64,000 bases of DNA, taken from Boudabousia liubingyangii. Its GTDB lineage: Bacteria; Actinomycetota; Actinomycetes; Actinomycetales; Actinomycetaceae. Each line of letters starts with the position of its first letter. Within the stretch, counting starts at the first letter, position 1. Of the stretch, positions 16,622 to 25,092 are shown one piece after another. The position numbers and the translations under genes were made by a program. The DNA lies in contig NZ_MQSU01000001.1 in assembly GCF_001907245.1 (NCBI RefSeq), forward strand, positions 394,224 through 458,223, in the 5' to 3' direction. The notes beneath the pieces were generated by a model that saw nothing but the letters and a program-made list of their open reading frames with translations, had not been told where the DNA came from and did no database searches.

Positions 16622-17578
16622 TTATTTTAGCGTATCCAAGCCATAACGTCCTAAGATCGCCTGTACCCACGCGGGCACGCCATCATCCGCGACGGTCCCC
16701 GCACGCACCTCGGCCTGGTCAACCACACCCTGCGGGGCATCCCCCATCGCCACGCCACAGCTAGCCCACTGCAGCATTTGCACGTCATTCCAACCATCGC
16801 CAAACGCAAAAGTGCCACGCTCAGGCAAACCCAAACGCACACGAAGCTCCTCCAAAGCGGTGCCCTTATTCACACCCTTCGGGGCCATATCAAGCAGCGA
16901 AATCGGGCCCACCGTATAGGTCACCCAATGCAACCCAAGGTCCTCGGCAATCTGCTCCAAACCGTCAGTATTAACCTTCGGGCGCCGAGCCATCACCCGG
17001 ATCACCGGCTCATCCAGCATCTCCTCTAGGGGACAAATGATCTGCTCGCCCGTCATCTCACCCGGGCCAAAAGGTGCGGTCACCTTCGAATACTTACCCG
17101 CGACCTCGACCGCCAACTCGCCCTCCGTGAGGACCTCATTCAAAGCCAGCAGAGCCTCACGCGGGGTGAACTCATGACGGCTAACCTCCGTCAACTGCAG
17201 TGGCGCCACCGAATCGACCCGCATCGTCAACGCCCCGTTCGCGCACACCAGGTAATCGCCCGGCTCACACGCCATCACGCACAAGGCTTCCATGCCCCGC
17301 AAACCACGCCCCGACGCAATCACCACCGTCACACCCGCCTCTCGCAAAGCGCGGAAAGCCCGCATCATGCGCGGGGACAAGGTGCCATCAACCTGCACGA
17401 TCGTCCCGTCAATATCCAGGGCAACCATCAGTTCATGCGGGTCGGCAGGTAGGTTCGCGGGCAGGTCCTGGCGGGCCCGCATTACCAAATCAACAAAACT
17501 TCCCGAGGGCGCTCCCGGCGCGGCCTGGTGCGAAAAAGCGGCTAACTGTTCGATCTGATTATCCGCCATGGCGATCAC
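16622..17578 (-). CDS. HAD-superfamily (Cof-type) phosphatase, copy 1
   Basis: Predicted sugar-phosphate or nucleotide phosphatase of 318 aa. Motif I VALDIDGTI (about 53-61) carries the Asp nucleophile pair, VVIASGRG supplies motif II, PKGVNKGTAL gives the motif III lysine, and FAFGDGWNDVQML gives motif IV acidic residues. The Cof-type cap lies between motifs II and III. The GTG at 17578 overlaps the stop of the upstream paralogue by 4 nt; an ATG at 17569 is also possible. The two genes are tandem paralogues, clearly alike from the DIDGT motif to the shared VPAWVQAIL near the end. Substrate unknown. Confidence 0.87.
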   Translation of the reverse strand: MIAMADNQIEQLAAFSHQAAPGAPSGSFVDLVMRARQDLPANLPADPHELMVALDIDGTIVQVDGTLSPRMMRAFRALREAGVTVVIASGRGLRGMEALCVMACEPGDYLVCANGALTMRVDSVAPLQLTEVSRHEFTPREALLALNEVLTEGELAVEVAGKYSKVTAPFGPGEMTGEQIICPLEEMLDEPVIRVMARRPKVNTDGLEQIAEDLGLHWVTYTVGPISLLDMAPKGVNKGTALEELRVRLGLPERGTFAFGDGWNDVQMLQWASCGVAMGDAPQGVVDQAEVRAGTVADDGVPAWVQAILGRYGLDTLK

Positions 17579-18633
17579 GCTTCCCGGGTAGGATCCGCGC
17601 TGTCGCCTTGAAATTCGGGGGCAACCGTCGTGTTCGTACCGGTTTGTGTCCCGCTGCCAGCCAAAATCGCCTGGACCCAGGCGGGGACGCCATCTGCGGC
17701 CACCGTGGCCGCGCGGGCAGAAGCTAAATCCACCACGCCCTGCGGGGCATCACCCATCGCGACCGAAAGGTGAGCCCACTGCAGCATCTGCGCATCGTTC
17801 CAGCCATCCCCAAAAGAGATTGTCCCCAACTGGGGCAAACCTAGGGTCTGACGCAAGGTCTCAAGGGCGGATGCTTTAGAGACACCCTTAGGTCCAATAT
17901 CCACCCAGGAGGTCCAGCCGATTGCACACTCCACCATGTCCAGCTTCGCGGCGGCTACCGCCTGCTCAAACTCCGCTAGGGTCATCTGCGGGGCGCGAGC
18001 AATCGCGCGCACCACCGGCTCATCCAACAGGTCCGCCAGCGGGGCCACCACCTGCTGCCCGGTCAGCTCCCCCACCGGGAAAGGCCGGTTCACCTTAAAG
18101 CACTTGCCGGTGATCTCCACGCCGAAAATCATGTCCGGAACGACTCGCTCCAAAGCCAACAGGGCCTCACGCGGCACAAAATCGACCCGATCCACAATCC
18201 GGTACTCAAAAGGCTCCACCGAATCCAACTGGATCGTCACGGCCCCATTAGCGCACACCAGGTAATCGCCCGGCTGCGCTAGTTGCTTCGAAATGGACTG
18301 GACAGCCACCGGTCCCCGACCCGACGCGATTACTACTTTCGCGCCCCGGTCCCGCAGGTCCTTCACAGCCTGCTTCATTCGGGGCGAGGTCGTCCCATCC
18401 GCCTGCAGAATAGTCCCGTCAATATCTAGGGCTACCAGCAGTTGGCTGGCATCCACCCGCCCATCAGTAGTCGTAGGCAGCGGTTCGTGGACGGTCTGGA
18501 AGTGTGCCAGTTCAGCTTCAGCGTGCTCAACAAGTTCCGCGAAAGTCCCGACCGGCACGCCGGGCGGCAATTCGTGCGCTTCCGGGGCCGGGCGGGTAAT
18601 CGGTTCGTTAAGGTGCTGCTCGAAGCTGCTCAA
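17575..18633 (-). CDS. HAD-superfamily (Cof-type) phosphatase, copy 2
   Basis: Paralogue of the downstream gene, 352 aa. It has LVALDIDGTILQADGT, VVIASGRGP, PKGVSKASAL and SFGDGWNDAQMLQW, so all four HAD motifs are intact. The start is TTG at 18633, 4 nt after an unusually good GGGAGG ribosome site. Starting further upstream would run into serS, which ends at 18656. An N-terminal extension of about 90 residues, rich in Pro, Glu and Ala, precedes the catalytic domain. Same-strand spacing of 22 nt suggests co-transcription with serS. Soluble; substrate unknown. Confidence 0.85.
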   Translation of the reverse strand: MSSFEQHLNEPITRPAPEAHELPPGVPVGTFAELVEHAEAELAHFQTVHEPLPTTTDGRVDASQLLVALDIDGTILQADGTTSPRMKQAVKDLRDRGAKVVIASGRGPVAVQSISKQLAQPGDYLVCANGAVTIQLDSVEPFEYRIVDRVDFVPREALLALERVVPDMIFGVEITGKCFKVNRPFPVGELTGQQVVAPLADLLDEPVVRAIARAPQMTLAEFEQAVAAAKLDMVECAIGWTSWVDIGPKGVSKASALETLRQTLGLPQLGTISFGDGWNDAQMLQWAHLSVAMGDAPQGVVDLASARAATVAADGVPAWVQAILAGSGTQTGTNTTVAPEFQGDSADPTREA

Positions 18634-18655
18634 GAAACCTCCCAGTTGTGGGGGT

Positions 18656-19930
18656 TCAGGCCTGCGGGTGCAGAACTTCGCGACCACCAAGGTACGGGCG
18701 TAGGCCCTCAGGAACGACCACGGAACCATCTTCTAGCTGGTTGTTTTCTAGGATCGCAACTAGCCAGCGGGTGGTAGCCAAAGTACCGTTCAGAGTGGCT
18801 ACGGTCTGGGTCTTGCCGTCTTCACCGCGGGAACGGACCGACAGGCGGCGTGCCTGGAAGGTGGTGCAGTTAGAAGTAGAAGTAACTTCCATCCAGCGTT
18901 CCTGGGTGGGTAGCCAAGCTTCGCAGTCGAACTTACGGGCGGCAGAAGAACCAAGGTCACCGGCCGCAGTGTCAATGACACGGTAGGGCAGGCCTACCTT
19001 ACCTAGCATTTCTTCTTCCCAAGCTAGTAGACGCTGGTGTTCTTCAGCGGCCTCTGCCGGGTCGCAGTAGCTGAACATTTCAACCTTGTTGAACTGGTGC
19101 ACGCGGATAATGCCGCGGGTATCACGACCGGCAGAACCAGCCTCGCGACGGTAGCAGGTGGACCAGCCGGCGTAACGCTTCGGGCCATCAGACAGGTCGA
19201 TGATTTCATCCTTGTGGTAGCCAGCCAAGGCAACCTCGGAGGTACCGGTCAGGTACAGGTCATCGGTGGGTAGGTAGTAGATTTCGTCGGCGTGTGCTCC
19301 CAGGAAGCCGGTGCCGCCCATGATTTCGGGGCTGACCAAGGTGGGGGTGGTCAGGGCGGTGAAGCCAGCGGACTCGGCCAGGTCTAGGGCGCAGGTCAGC
19401 ATGGCCAGCTCTAGGCGAGCACCAATGCCCTTCAGGTAGTAGAAGCGGGTGCCGGAAACCTTCGCGCCACGCTTCATGTCGATCGCGTCTAGGCCTTCAG
19501 CTAGTTCTAGGTGGTCCTTCGGGGTGAAACCTTCGGCGGCAAAATCGCGCACGGTCGGGCCTTCGTGGCGCAGGACGACGTAGTCTTCCTCGCCGCCAGC
19601 GGGGGCGCCCTCGACGATGTTCTGTAGCTGCATCGCCAGGGTCTCTAGGTCCTTTACGGCCTGGTCTGCTTCTGCCTCGGCGGCCTTTACCTGGCCGGCC
19701 AGTTCCTTAGCTTCGGCGAGGATCGCGGGGCGCTCTTCCTTAGAGGCCTTGCCTACTGACTTGGAGACGTTCTTCTGGGTGGCACGCAGCTCTTCAAACT
19801 TGGTGAGGGCGGCGCGACGCTTTTCGTCAGCGTTGAGGATCTGGTCTACAAGTTCCGGGTCGTTCCCGCGGGCAATCTGAGAATCGCGGGCGATCTGCGG
19901 ATTTTCACGCAAAAGTTTCAGGTCAATCAT
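18656..19930 (-). CDS. serS: Seryl-tRNA synthetase
   Basis: Charges tRNA-Ser with serine. The 424-aa length is normal. It has an N-terminal long-helix arm (about residues 25-105), motif 2 residues in [30 protein letters not shown], and class II motif 3 in [17 protein letters not shown] near the C-terminus. The ATG lies 7 nt downstream of TACACT, so the mRNA may be leaderless; no T-box leader is seen. Two serine tRNAs lie downstream at 7.6 and 16.5 kb. HAD phosphatase genes follow on the same strand. Confidence 0.97.
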   Translation of the reverse strand: MIDLKLLRENPQIARDSQIARGNDPELVDQILNADEKRRAALTKFEELRATQKNVSKSVGKASKEERPAILAEAKELAGQVKAAEAEADQAVKDLETLAMQLQNIVEGAPAGGEEDYVVLRHEGPTVRDFAAEGFTPKDHLELAEGLDAIDMKRGAKVSGTRFYYLKGIGARLELAMLTCALDLAESAGFTALTTPTLVSPEIMGGTGFLGAHADEIYYLPTDDLYLTGTSEVALAGYHKDEIIDLSDGPKRYAGWSTCYRREAGSAGRDTRGIIRVHQFNKVEMFSYCDPAEAAEEHQRLLAWEEEMLGKVGLPYRVIDTAAGDLGSSAARKFDCEAWLPTQERWMEVTSTSNCTTFQARRLSVRSRGEDGKTQTVATLNGTLATTRWLVAILENNQLEDGSVVVPEGLRPYLGGREVLHPQA

Positions 19931-19937
19931 GGTTCAG

Positions 19938-19943
19938 AGTGTA
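19938..19943 (-). promoter_or_regulatory. -10 box for leaderless serS mRNA
   Basis: TACACT on the minus strand ends 7 nt before the serS ATG. Confidence 0.4.
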
Positions 19944-20116
19944 CCGCTTTTAGGGCTATTTCGGCATGATGGCAGCAGATTTTCTGGCCCGGGTGTGCGC
20001 TATGCCGCGTGAATTGTTGACTCTGCGTGGTCATTAGAGGGCAACACGAGCGGCCGCGCAGGACCCTTGGGGTTCTTTTTCGTGTGATTTAACCGCCATT
20101 GGGGCAGCTTCTTAGG

Positions 20117-20129
20117 TAACCTTAGGTTA
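20117..20129 (+). promoter_or_regulatory. -10/palindrome at second lipid kinase start
   Basis: TAACCT-T-AGGTTA is a perfect odd palindrome whose last base is the A of the ATG at 20129. TAACCT is also placed as a -10 box (6 nt before the start), so a protein bound here would cover the transcription and translation start. It resembles half of an iron box but no regulator is assigned. Confidence 0.35.
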
Positions 20130-21271
20130 TGGCTGCTTCAACTGCTTTTCTCTGGTCGGTTCCCCTTATTGGTGCGGGCGCACTTAGTGGTGTGCTCGCT
20201 TACGCCAAAGCAAAGGTGCTAGGCCCGGAAAATCCGATCTCCCTGTCTTTCGCCACCGGTCACCTCAACGTGGCGCGCGTGATCTACAATCCGGTAAAAA
20301 TCTCAGACCTGGACCGCTTCCAGGCGGTCTGCAAGGAAGCCGCGCAACGAAACAAGTTTGACCGGGTTGAGTTTGTCCCCACCACCGAGGACGATCCGGG
20401 CAGCACCCAGGCTGCCGCCGCCGTTTCCGAGGGCGTAGATCGCGTTATCGCTGCCGGCGGTGACGGGACCGTCCGCCTAGTTGCCGGCGCACTAGCTGGG
20501 ACCGAGGTCGAATTCGGCATCCTTCCCCTAGGTACCGGAAACCTTTACGCCCGTAACGTCAAAATCCCCATCGATAATCTGGAGGCTTCAGCCCAGGTCG
20601 CTTTTGGCCGGCAGATTTCGGCCCGCGACATTGCGTGGCTGGAAGCTAGTGACCAGGACACGGCACAGGATGGTCCCCACGATCTGCCGTCCCGCCCAGA
20701 TTTGGTGGCCCCGATGGCTGATGGTCGCCACCCGTTCTTGGTGATCTCTGGACTGGGTTTTGACGCCCAGATGATGGCTGATACTGATACTCGTTGGAAA
20801 GAAAAGATCGGCTGGGGCGCTTATGTTGCCGCCGGTGTAAAACACGCTTTCGATGATCGCCTACACGTGACCCTAAGTGTGGATGACGGTCAGACCGTGC
20901 GGAAACTATCCGTGAAGTCCCTGTTCTTCGCGAACTGCGGTCGCCTTCCCGGCGGCGCCAATCTGGTGCCCGATGCGCTCTCTGATGACGGCCTGCTAGA
21001 TATTTGTGCCATGGACGTCCAGAAGGGTGTGATTGGTTGGGCAGCCTTAGGTTTCCAAGTGCTAGCCCAGAACTTTGGCCGGAAGGGTAACGCCAATAAG
21101 CTACAGCCCGGCGGCTTGAGCTTCCTGCAGGGCAAGAAGGTTCAGACCAGCACTAAGGTGGCCCGCCCGGTTCAGGTTGATGGTGACCCCATTGGCTCTT
21201 ATCGTCGACTTTCGATCACGGTTGATCCTGGCGCCCTGAAGGTTGCTTGCCCGGTGGAGGATCGCTCTTGA
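20129..21271 (+). CDS. Diacylglycerol kinase / YegS-like lipid kinase, second copy
   Basis: A 380-aa member of the lipid kinase family with an N-terminal hydrophobic segment (about residues 5-28). VIYNPVK near 50, IAAGGDGTVRLVAG near 107-120 and FGILPLGTGNLYARN near 129-143 form the nucleotide site. GLGFDAQMMADT and LVPDALSDDGLLDI are typical of the C-terminal lobe. The GTGN motif is shared with the first copy (6579-7505), but overall similarity appears low, so the paralogues may use different lipids. It overlaps the downstream helicase start (TTGA). Likely membrane-associated. Confidence 0.87.
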   Translation: MAASTAFLWSVPLIGAGALSGVLAYAKAKVLGPENPISLSFATGHLNVARVIYNPVKISDLDRFQAVCKEAAQRNKFDRVEFVPTTEDDPGSTQAAAAVSEGVDRVIAAGGDGTVRLVAGALAGTEVEFGILPLGTGNLYARNVKIPIDNLEASAQVAFGRQISARDIAWLEASDQDTAQDGPHDLPSRPDLVAPMADGRHPFLVISGLGFDAQMMADTDTRWKEKIGWGAYVAAGVKHAFDDRLHVTLSVDDGQTVRKLSVKSLFFANCGRLPGGANLVPDALSDDGLLDICAMDVQKGVIGWAALGFQVLAQNFGRKGNANKLQPGGLSFLQGKKVQTSTKVARPVQVDGDPIGSYRRLSITVDPGALKVACPVEDRS

Positions 21272-23868
21272 CCGCTGCTGACGCGGGTCAGCCAACCACC
21301 GACGTTCCAGAGCGGTTAGGTCAATTCCTGACTAATCACTACTATGCGGAACAGCTCCGTGAAGTCCTTGAGGTTCCTGCCCGCCCGGCCAGCTATCAAC
21401 CCTGGCCTGAGTGGGTTCCGGATAGTATCCGCGATCTTTATGCCACTCAGGGTGTGGACCAGCCTTGGGCTCATCAGGCCCAAGCCGCTCAGGCGCTTCA
21501 TGATGGTCAGCCCGTAGTCCTTTCTACCGGTACGGGGTCTGGAAAATCTTTGGCTGCTTGGCTGCCGATTCTTTCTGACTTGGCCACACTGGGTGGGCCC
21601 GAGCTTAATCGGATTTCACTGGTTTCTCGTCGTCCTACCGCCCTGTACCTATCCCCTACTAAGGCCTTGGCTGCTGACCAGCTGAACAGTTTGCAGCAAC
21701 TCCTAGCCCACAATCCGGCTTTGGGCGTGCGGGTAACCACCGCGGATGGTGATACGCAGCGGGAGTTAAAGCAGTGGTCCCGGGCGCACGCGGACCTGGT
21801 GATTTCGAACCCGGATTATATTCACCATGCGATGCTGTCCAACCATGGCCTGTGGACGCGCTTTTTAAGTTCACTGCGCTACCTGATCATTGATGAGCTG
21901 CACTCATACCGGGGTGTGGCTGGTGCACATATGGCGCTGGTGGTTCGCCGCCTTTTGCGGGTGGCCCGCCACTATGGGGCCCAGGTTTCGGTGATTGCCC
22001 TTTCGGCTACCTCAGCGGATCCGGCAGGGGTGCTGGCTCGTTTCCTTGGGATTGACCAGCAGCAGGTAGTTTCTGTGAGCGAGGATGGTTCGCCCGCTGG
22101 GGTGAGGCGTCTTTTCTTGTGGCAACCGGCCCTGTTAGGGGCTGCTGGGGTGGCCACGAATGAGACCCCGGCACCGGCGGTTTCTCAGGTTGCCGGCGCA
22201 GATCCCTGGGAAGTTCCAGCCCCGGCACTTTCAGAAGAAGTCTCTGGGACAGACCCGGGCGTTACTTCAGAGCCTGACGCGGAACAACCTCTTGCCCCGG
22301 AGTTGGCTTTTCAGCGTCGCGCGGTGACCACTGAGGCGGCACATCTTTCGGCCGAGTTTGTGCGCCTGGGGGCCCGCTCTTTGACCTTCGTGCGTTCCCG
22401 GTACGCGGCCGAGCAAGTCGCACAGGTGACCCGCCGTCTGCTGGATTTTACGGACCCAGAGTTGGCGCCTTTGGTGGCCGCTTATCGTGGTGGTTTCCTA
22501 CCTGAGGAGCGGCGTGAACTGGAGGATCTGATTCGCCGCGGGAAGCTACGTTCGCTTTCTACGACTAATGCTTTGGAATTGGGGATTGACCTGTCTGCTT
22601 TGGATGCGACGATTACGGCCGGTTGGCCGGGCACACGGGCGTCCCTGTGGCAGCAGTCGGGTCGTTCGGGACGTGCGGGTCGTGATGGCGTTTCGGTTTT
22701 TGTGGCCGCAGAAGACCCGTTGGATCAGTATTTTTTGGATCATCCACAGGAGCTTTTGGACCCACCGGAACCGACCGCTTTTGAGGTTTCTAACCCGTTT
22801 GTTTTGGGTCCGCACCTGTGTGCGGCGGCGGCTGAGTTGCCGCTGACGGAGGCAGATTTTGGGGTCTTTGGTTTTGCCGGTTCAGGTCCGGCTGATTCCC
22901 CGCAGGCGGGTGCCGAGTTTTTGGCGAAGATGGTTGCAGCTGGCTGGTTGTCGAAGCGTCCGGCGGGCTGGTTTTGGAACGCGACTTTGGGCGTGCGCGC
23001 CCACGATTTAGCTGATTTGCGGGGCATGGGCACACAGGTGCAGGTGGTGCTGGAGGATTCTGGTCAGGTGATTGGCCAGGTGGATCAGGCGTCGGCGCAG
23101 AATCTGGTTCATCCGGGTGCTATCTATGTGCATCAGGCGAAGCTCTTTGAGGTGCAGTCTTTGACGGATGAGGTGGCGATTGTGCGTCCTTATCGGGGGG
23201 ATTTGCGGACGCGTCCTTCGGAGCATGTTTCGGTTGAGGTGCTGCAGGTCGAGGATGAGTTTTCCACTCATGATGGTCTGGTTCGTTGGCATTTTGGCAC
23301 GGTTAATGTCATTACGGAGACGACGGATTACGATATTTTGCGTGTGCCGGGCATGGTGTTTGTGGCTAATCGTCGTTTGAGTTTGCCGCCGCGCATTTTG
23401 GAGACGAAGTCGGTTTGGTGGACGGTTGATCCGTCTGTGCCGAAGTCTTTGGGGATTGATCCGGCGGTGCTGCCTGGTTCCCTACATGGGGCGGAGCATG
23501 CTTTGATTGGGATTTTGCCGCTTTTGGCTTCTTGTGATCGTTGGGATTTGGGTGGTTTGTCTACGGATTTGCATCCGCAGACGGGTTTGCCCACGGTGTT
23601 TGTTCATGATGCGGTTGCTGGTGGTGCCGGTTTTGCGCGGGCCGCTTTTGAGCAGGCGCGGGCGTGGGTGATTCGGACTGGTTCTGCGGTGGCTGATTGT
23701 TCTTGTGATGGCGGTAAGGATGATCTGGGTTCTAATGGTTGTCCGCGCTGTGTGCAGTCACCTAAGTGTGGGAATCGGAATGAGCCTTTGGATCGGGCGG
23801 GGGCGGCTCGTCTACTTCGGTATCTGGCTCTGGGCTTGGATCCGCAGACCAGCCAGGATGTTGAGTGA
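21268..23868 (+). CDS. MrfA-type DEAD/DEAH helicase with DUF1998 Cys cluster ('helicase/secretion neighbourhood' helicase)
   Basis: Predicted ATP-dependent DNA helicase of 866 aa. Walker A STGTGSGKSLAAW is at about 86-98, the DExH-type box in IIDELHSYRG near 210, motif III in ALSATSADP, and the second RecA domain ends in QQSGRSGRAGRDG. The C-terminal DUF1998 region ends in a four-cysteine cluster (Cys in ADCSCDGG, NGCPRCV and SPKCGNR), as in the mitomycin-repair factor MrfA. TTG at 21268 is chosen because GGAGG lies upstream and TTGA overlaps the previous stop. A Pro/Ala/Glu-rich insert lies near residues 300-345. Helicases of this family typically adjoin actinobacterial Tad loci. It overlaps the convergent TadE-like gene by 107 nt. 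Confidence 0.9.
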   Translation: MTAADAGQPTTDVPERLGQFLTNHYYAEQLREVLEVPARPASYQPWPEWVPDSIRDLYATQGVDQPWAHQAQAAQALHDGQPVVLSTGTGSGKSLAAWLPILSDLATLGGPELNRISLVSRRPTALYLSPTKALAADQLNSLQQLLAHNPALGVRVTTADGDTQRELKQWSRAHADLVISNPDYIHHAMLSNHGLWTRFLSSLRYLIIDELHSYRGVAGAHMALVVRRLLRVARHYGAQVSVIALSATSADPAGVLARFLGIDQQQVVSVSEDGSPAGVRRLFLWQPALLGAAGVATNETPAPAVSQVAGADPWEVPAPALSEEVSGTDPGVTSEPDAEQPLAPELAFQRRAVTTEAAHLSAEFVRLGARSLTFVRSRYAAEQVAQVTRRLLDFTDPELAPLVAAYRGGFLPEERRELEDLIRRGKLRSLSTTNALELGIDLSALDATITAGWPGTRASLWQQSGRSGRAGRDGVSVFVAAEDPLDQYFLDHPQELLDPPEPTAFEVSNPFVLGPHLCAAAAELPLTEADFGVFGFAGSGPADSPQAGAEFLAKMVAAGWLSKRPAGWFWNATLGVRAHDLADLRGMGTQVQVVLEDSGQVIGQVDQASAQNLVHPGAIYVHQAKLFEVQSLTDEVAIVRPYRGDLRTRPSEHVSVEVLQVEDEFSTHDGLVRWHFGTVNVITETTDYDILRVPGMVFVANRRLSLPPRILETKSVWWTVDPSVPKSLGIDPAVLPGSLHGAEHALIGILPLLASCDRWDLGGLSTDLHPQTGLPTVFVHDAVAGGAGFARAAFEQARAWVIRTGSAVADCSCDGGKDDLGSNGCPRCVQSPKCGNRNEPLDRAGAARLLRYLALGLDPQTSQDVE

Positions 23869-24232
23869 CCTTTTTGAGGTTTGCTTCGGGGCTGGGTGCT
23901 AAACAGAGGGCTTTGGCTTGGGCGTTTAGCTCGATTTGGTAGCCCATTAGGCTTGTGTTTTGGCTGGTTTTTAGGTTAAGGACTAGGTTTTCTTGACCGG
24001 GCCAGGGTATTTGTTCACAAGTGTTGATCTTGAGTTCTGGGTGCTGTTTGGCAATGTTTTCGCAGGTGGTTTTTAGGGGCTGGAATTGGCTTTGGCAGGC
24101 TTGTTCTAGGGCGGCGTTTTCGGTTTGGTTCTGGACTTTCGCTTGGGTTCGGTTGAACTTGGCGAAGGCGATTAGGCTGCTGCTTAGGCTGATTGCTATT
24201 ACGCTCACGCCCAGGGTGCGTAGGGTGCTCAT
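23762..24232 (-). CDS. TadE/TadG-like pilus accessory protein (Rv3654c-type)
   Basis: Small protein of 156 aa with an N-terminal hydrophobic anchor (about residues 6-26) and a periplasm/outside-facing body with four Cys (EQACQ, TTCEN, NTCEQ and ALCLA) that could form two disulfides. Position, size and anchor match the second TadE-like protein of the actinobacterial helicase/secretion neighbourhood. The C-terminal 36 residues are Pro/Asp/Glu-rich and encoded on DNA that also codes for the helicase tail on the other strand. Called mainly by context; sequence motifs are weak. Confidence 0.6.
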   Translation of the reverse strand: MSTLRTLGVSVIAISLSSSLIAFAKFNRTQAKVQNQTENAALEQACQSQFQPLKTTCENIAKQHPELKINTCEQIPWPGQENLVLNLKTSQNTSLMGYQIELNAQAKALCLAPSPEANLKKVTQHPGWSADPSPEPDTEVDEPPPPDPKAHSDSHT

Positions 24233-24275
24233 TTTTGGTATTTATTCGCTGGTCGTTTGAGGGGTTTACGTTGGT

Positions 24276-24410
24276 TTTTCAAGGTTTTGTTGGGGCTATT
24301 TTCAGGGTTTTGTAGGGGCTATTTTCAAGGTTTTGTAGCGGCTGGTTTACAGGGTTTTGCGCTTGTTTTTTACCAGGTTGCGCTGACTGTTTTAAGGTTT
24401 TGCGTGGGCT
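24276..24410. repeat. Degenerate 23-bp tandem repeat array between two TadE-like genes
   Basis: Units TTTTCARGGTTTTGTWGSGGCT begin at 24276, 24299 and 24322 with exact 23-nt period. More divergent units follow from about 345, 366 and 388 (core AGGGTTTTGC or AAGGTTTTGC), giving six in total. The array fills the gap and reaches just into the TadE 3' end. Its purpose is not evident. Confidence 0.7.
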
Positions 24411-24739
24411 GCGGCGGGCAGGATTTGAGCTTGGCAGCTGATGGCCGGTAGGGGCAGGTGGAAGAGGACTCTGGCCGGGTATGTGATAGTAACTTCGTTT
24501 CCGTTTATTTCCTGCCGGTAGGGTGTGGGGATTGATGGTTTCACTGGTGCCGTCACGTGTTGGCTTTGGGCGTTTTGGCTCAGGGTGTATTGGCGGGCTA
24601 CCTGATTGGCTAGTTGGCAGGTTTTTCCTTGAATAATGGCGGCTTTCCCTGCTGTTAGGATCATCATTAGCGCCAGGATGATAACGGGGATGGTCAGGGC
24701 GGTTTCGACACTGACCATCCCCTGTTCTTTGGTTTTCAT
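24392..24739 (-). CDS. TadE-like minor pilin
   Basis: A 115-aa protein with the TadE signature. MVSVETALTIPVIILALMM (about residues 8-26) is a pilin-like hydrophobic segment with a Glu five residues into it (position 12), as in prepilin-type signals. A soluble domain of about 85 residues follows. It sits between the DUF4244 pilin and the second TadE-like gene, on the same strand. Likely a minor subunit of Flp/Tad pili exported by the nearby CpaF-type ATPase (family knowledge and context). No disulfide pair is obvious apart from CQLAN and SCQAQ. The gene ends within the tandem repeat array. Confidence 0.8.
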   Translation of the reverse strand: MKTKEQGMVSVETALTIPVIILALMMILTAGKAAIIQGKTCQLANQVARQYTLSQNAQSQHVTAPVKPSIPTPYRQEINGNEVTITYPARVLFHLPLPAISCQAQILPAAAHAKP

Positions 24740-24768
24740 GGTTCGTTTTTCAGAGTTCAGGGCCTGGT

Positions 24769-25002
24769 TTAGACTGAGAAGGCCTGTTTGAAAAGTTTGG
24801 TGATCATGTCCCGGAAGGTCGCTGATTTTGCGAAGGCTAGTAGTGCCCCGGCAATGGCGGCGGCCGCTAGGGTACCGATCGCATATTCGGCAGTGGACAT
24901 TCCGGCTTCATTGGATTCACCGACTCGTTTTTGGGCTAGTTGCTGCAGGGCCACTTGGGCGGCGCAGTACTGGGTGAGGGCGAATTTCTTCAACTGTTTC
25001 AT
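24769..25002 (-). CDS. DUF4244 Flp-type major pilin candidate
   Basis: Short protein of 77 aa with a pilin core: EAGMSTAEYAIGTLAAAAIA (about 32-51) resembles the prepilin cleavage site (Gly-Met/Ser, Glu at +5) and hydrophobic helix of Flp pilins. A 31-residue leader precedes it. DUF4244 proteins occur in this position in actinobacterial Tad loci and are regarded as the pilin. The ATG is preceded by an AAAGGAAAA ribosome site. Processing by a TadV-type peptidase would be expected, but no such gene is in the window. Confidence 0.83.
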   Translation of the reverse strand: MKQLKKFALTQYCAAQVALQQLAQKRVGESNEAGMSTAEYAIGTLAAAAIAGALLAFAKSATFRDMITKLFKQAFSV

Positions 25003-25092
25003 GGTTTTCCTTTCTTTCTTTTGGTTTTGAAATTTTTGATGCGTGGCGTATTCCCGCTGGAAGTCTTCGTGGGTCGTATTGTCTTACCAGCT

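Noticed and set aside
20062-20082. GGACCC/GGGTTC hairpin followed by TTTTT on the + strand.
   Set aside because: Short stem with a G·U pair and no + strand gene ending before it.
19931-20128. T-box or serine-responsive riboswitch upstream of serS.
   Set aside because: The promoter appears leaderless, and no T-box sequence or specifier stem is visible.
24276-24410. CRISPR-like repeat array.
   Set aside because: Units are adjacent without spacers and drift in sequence, so it is a tandem repeat rather than CRISPR.
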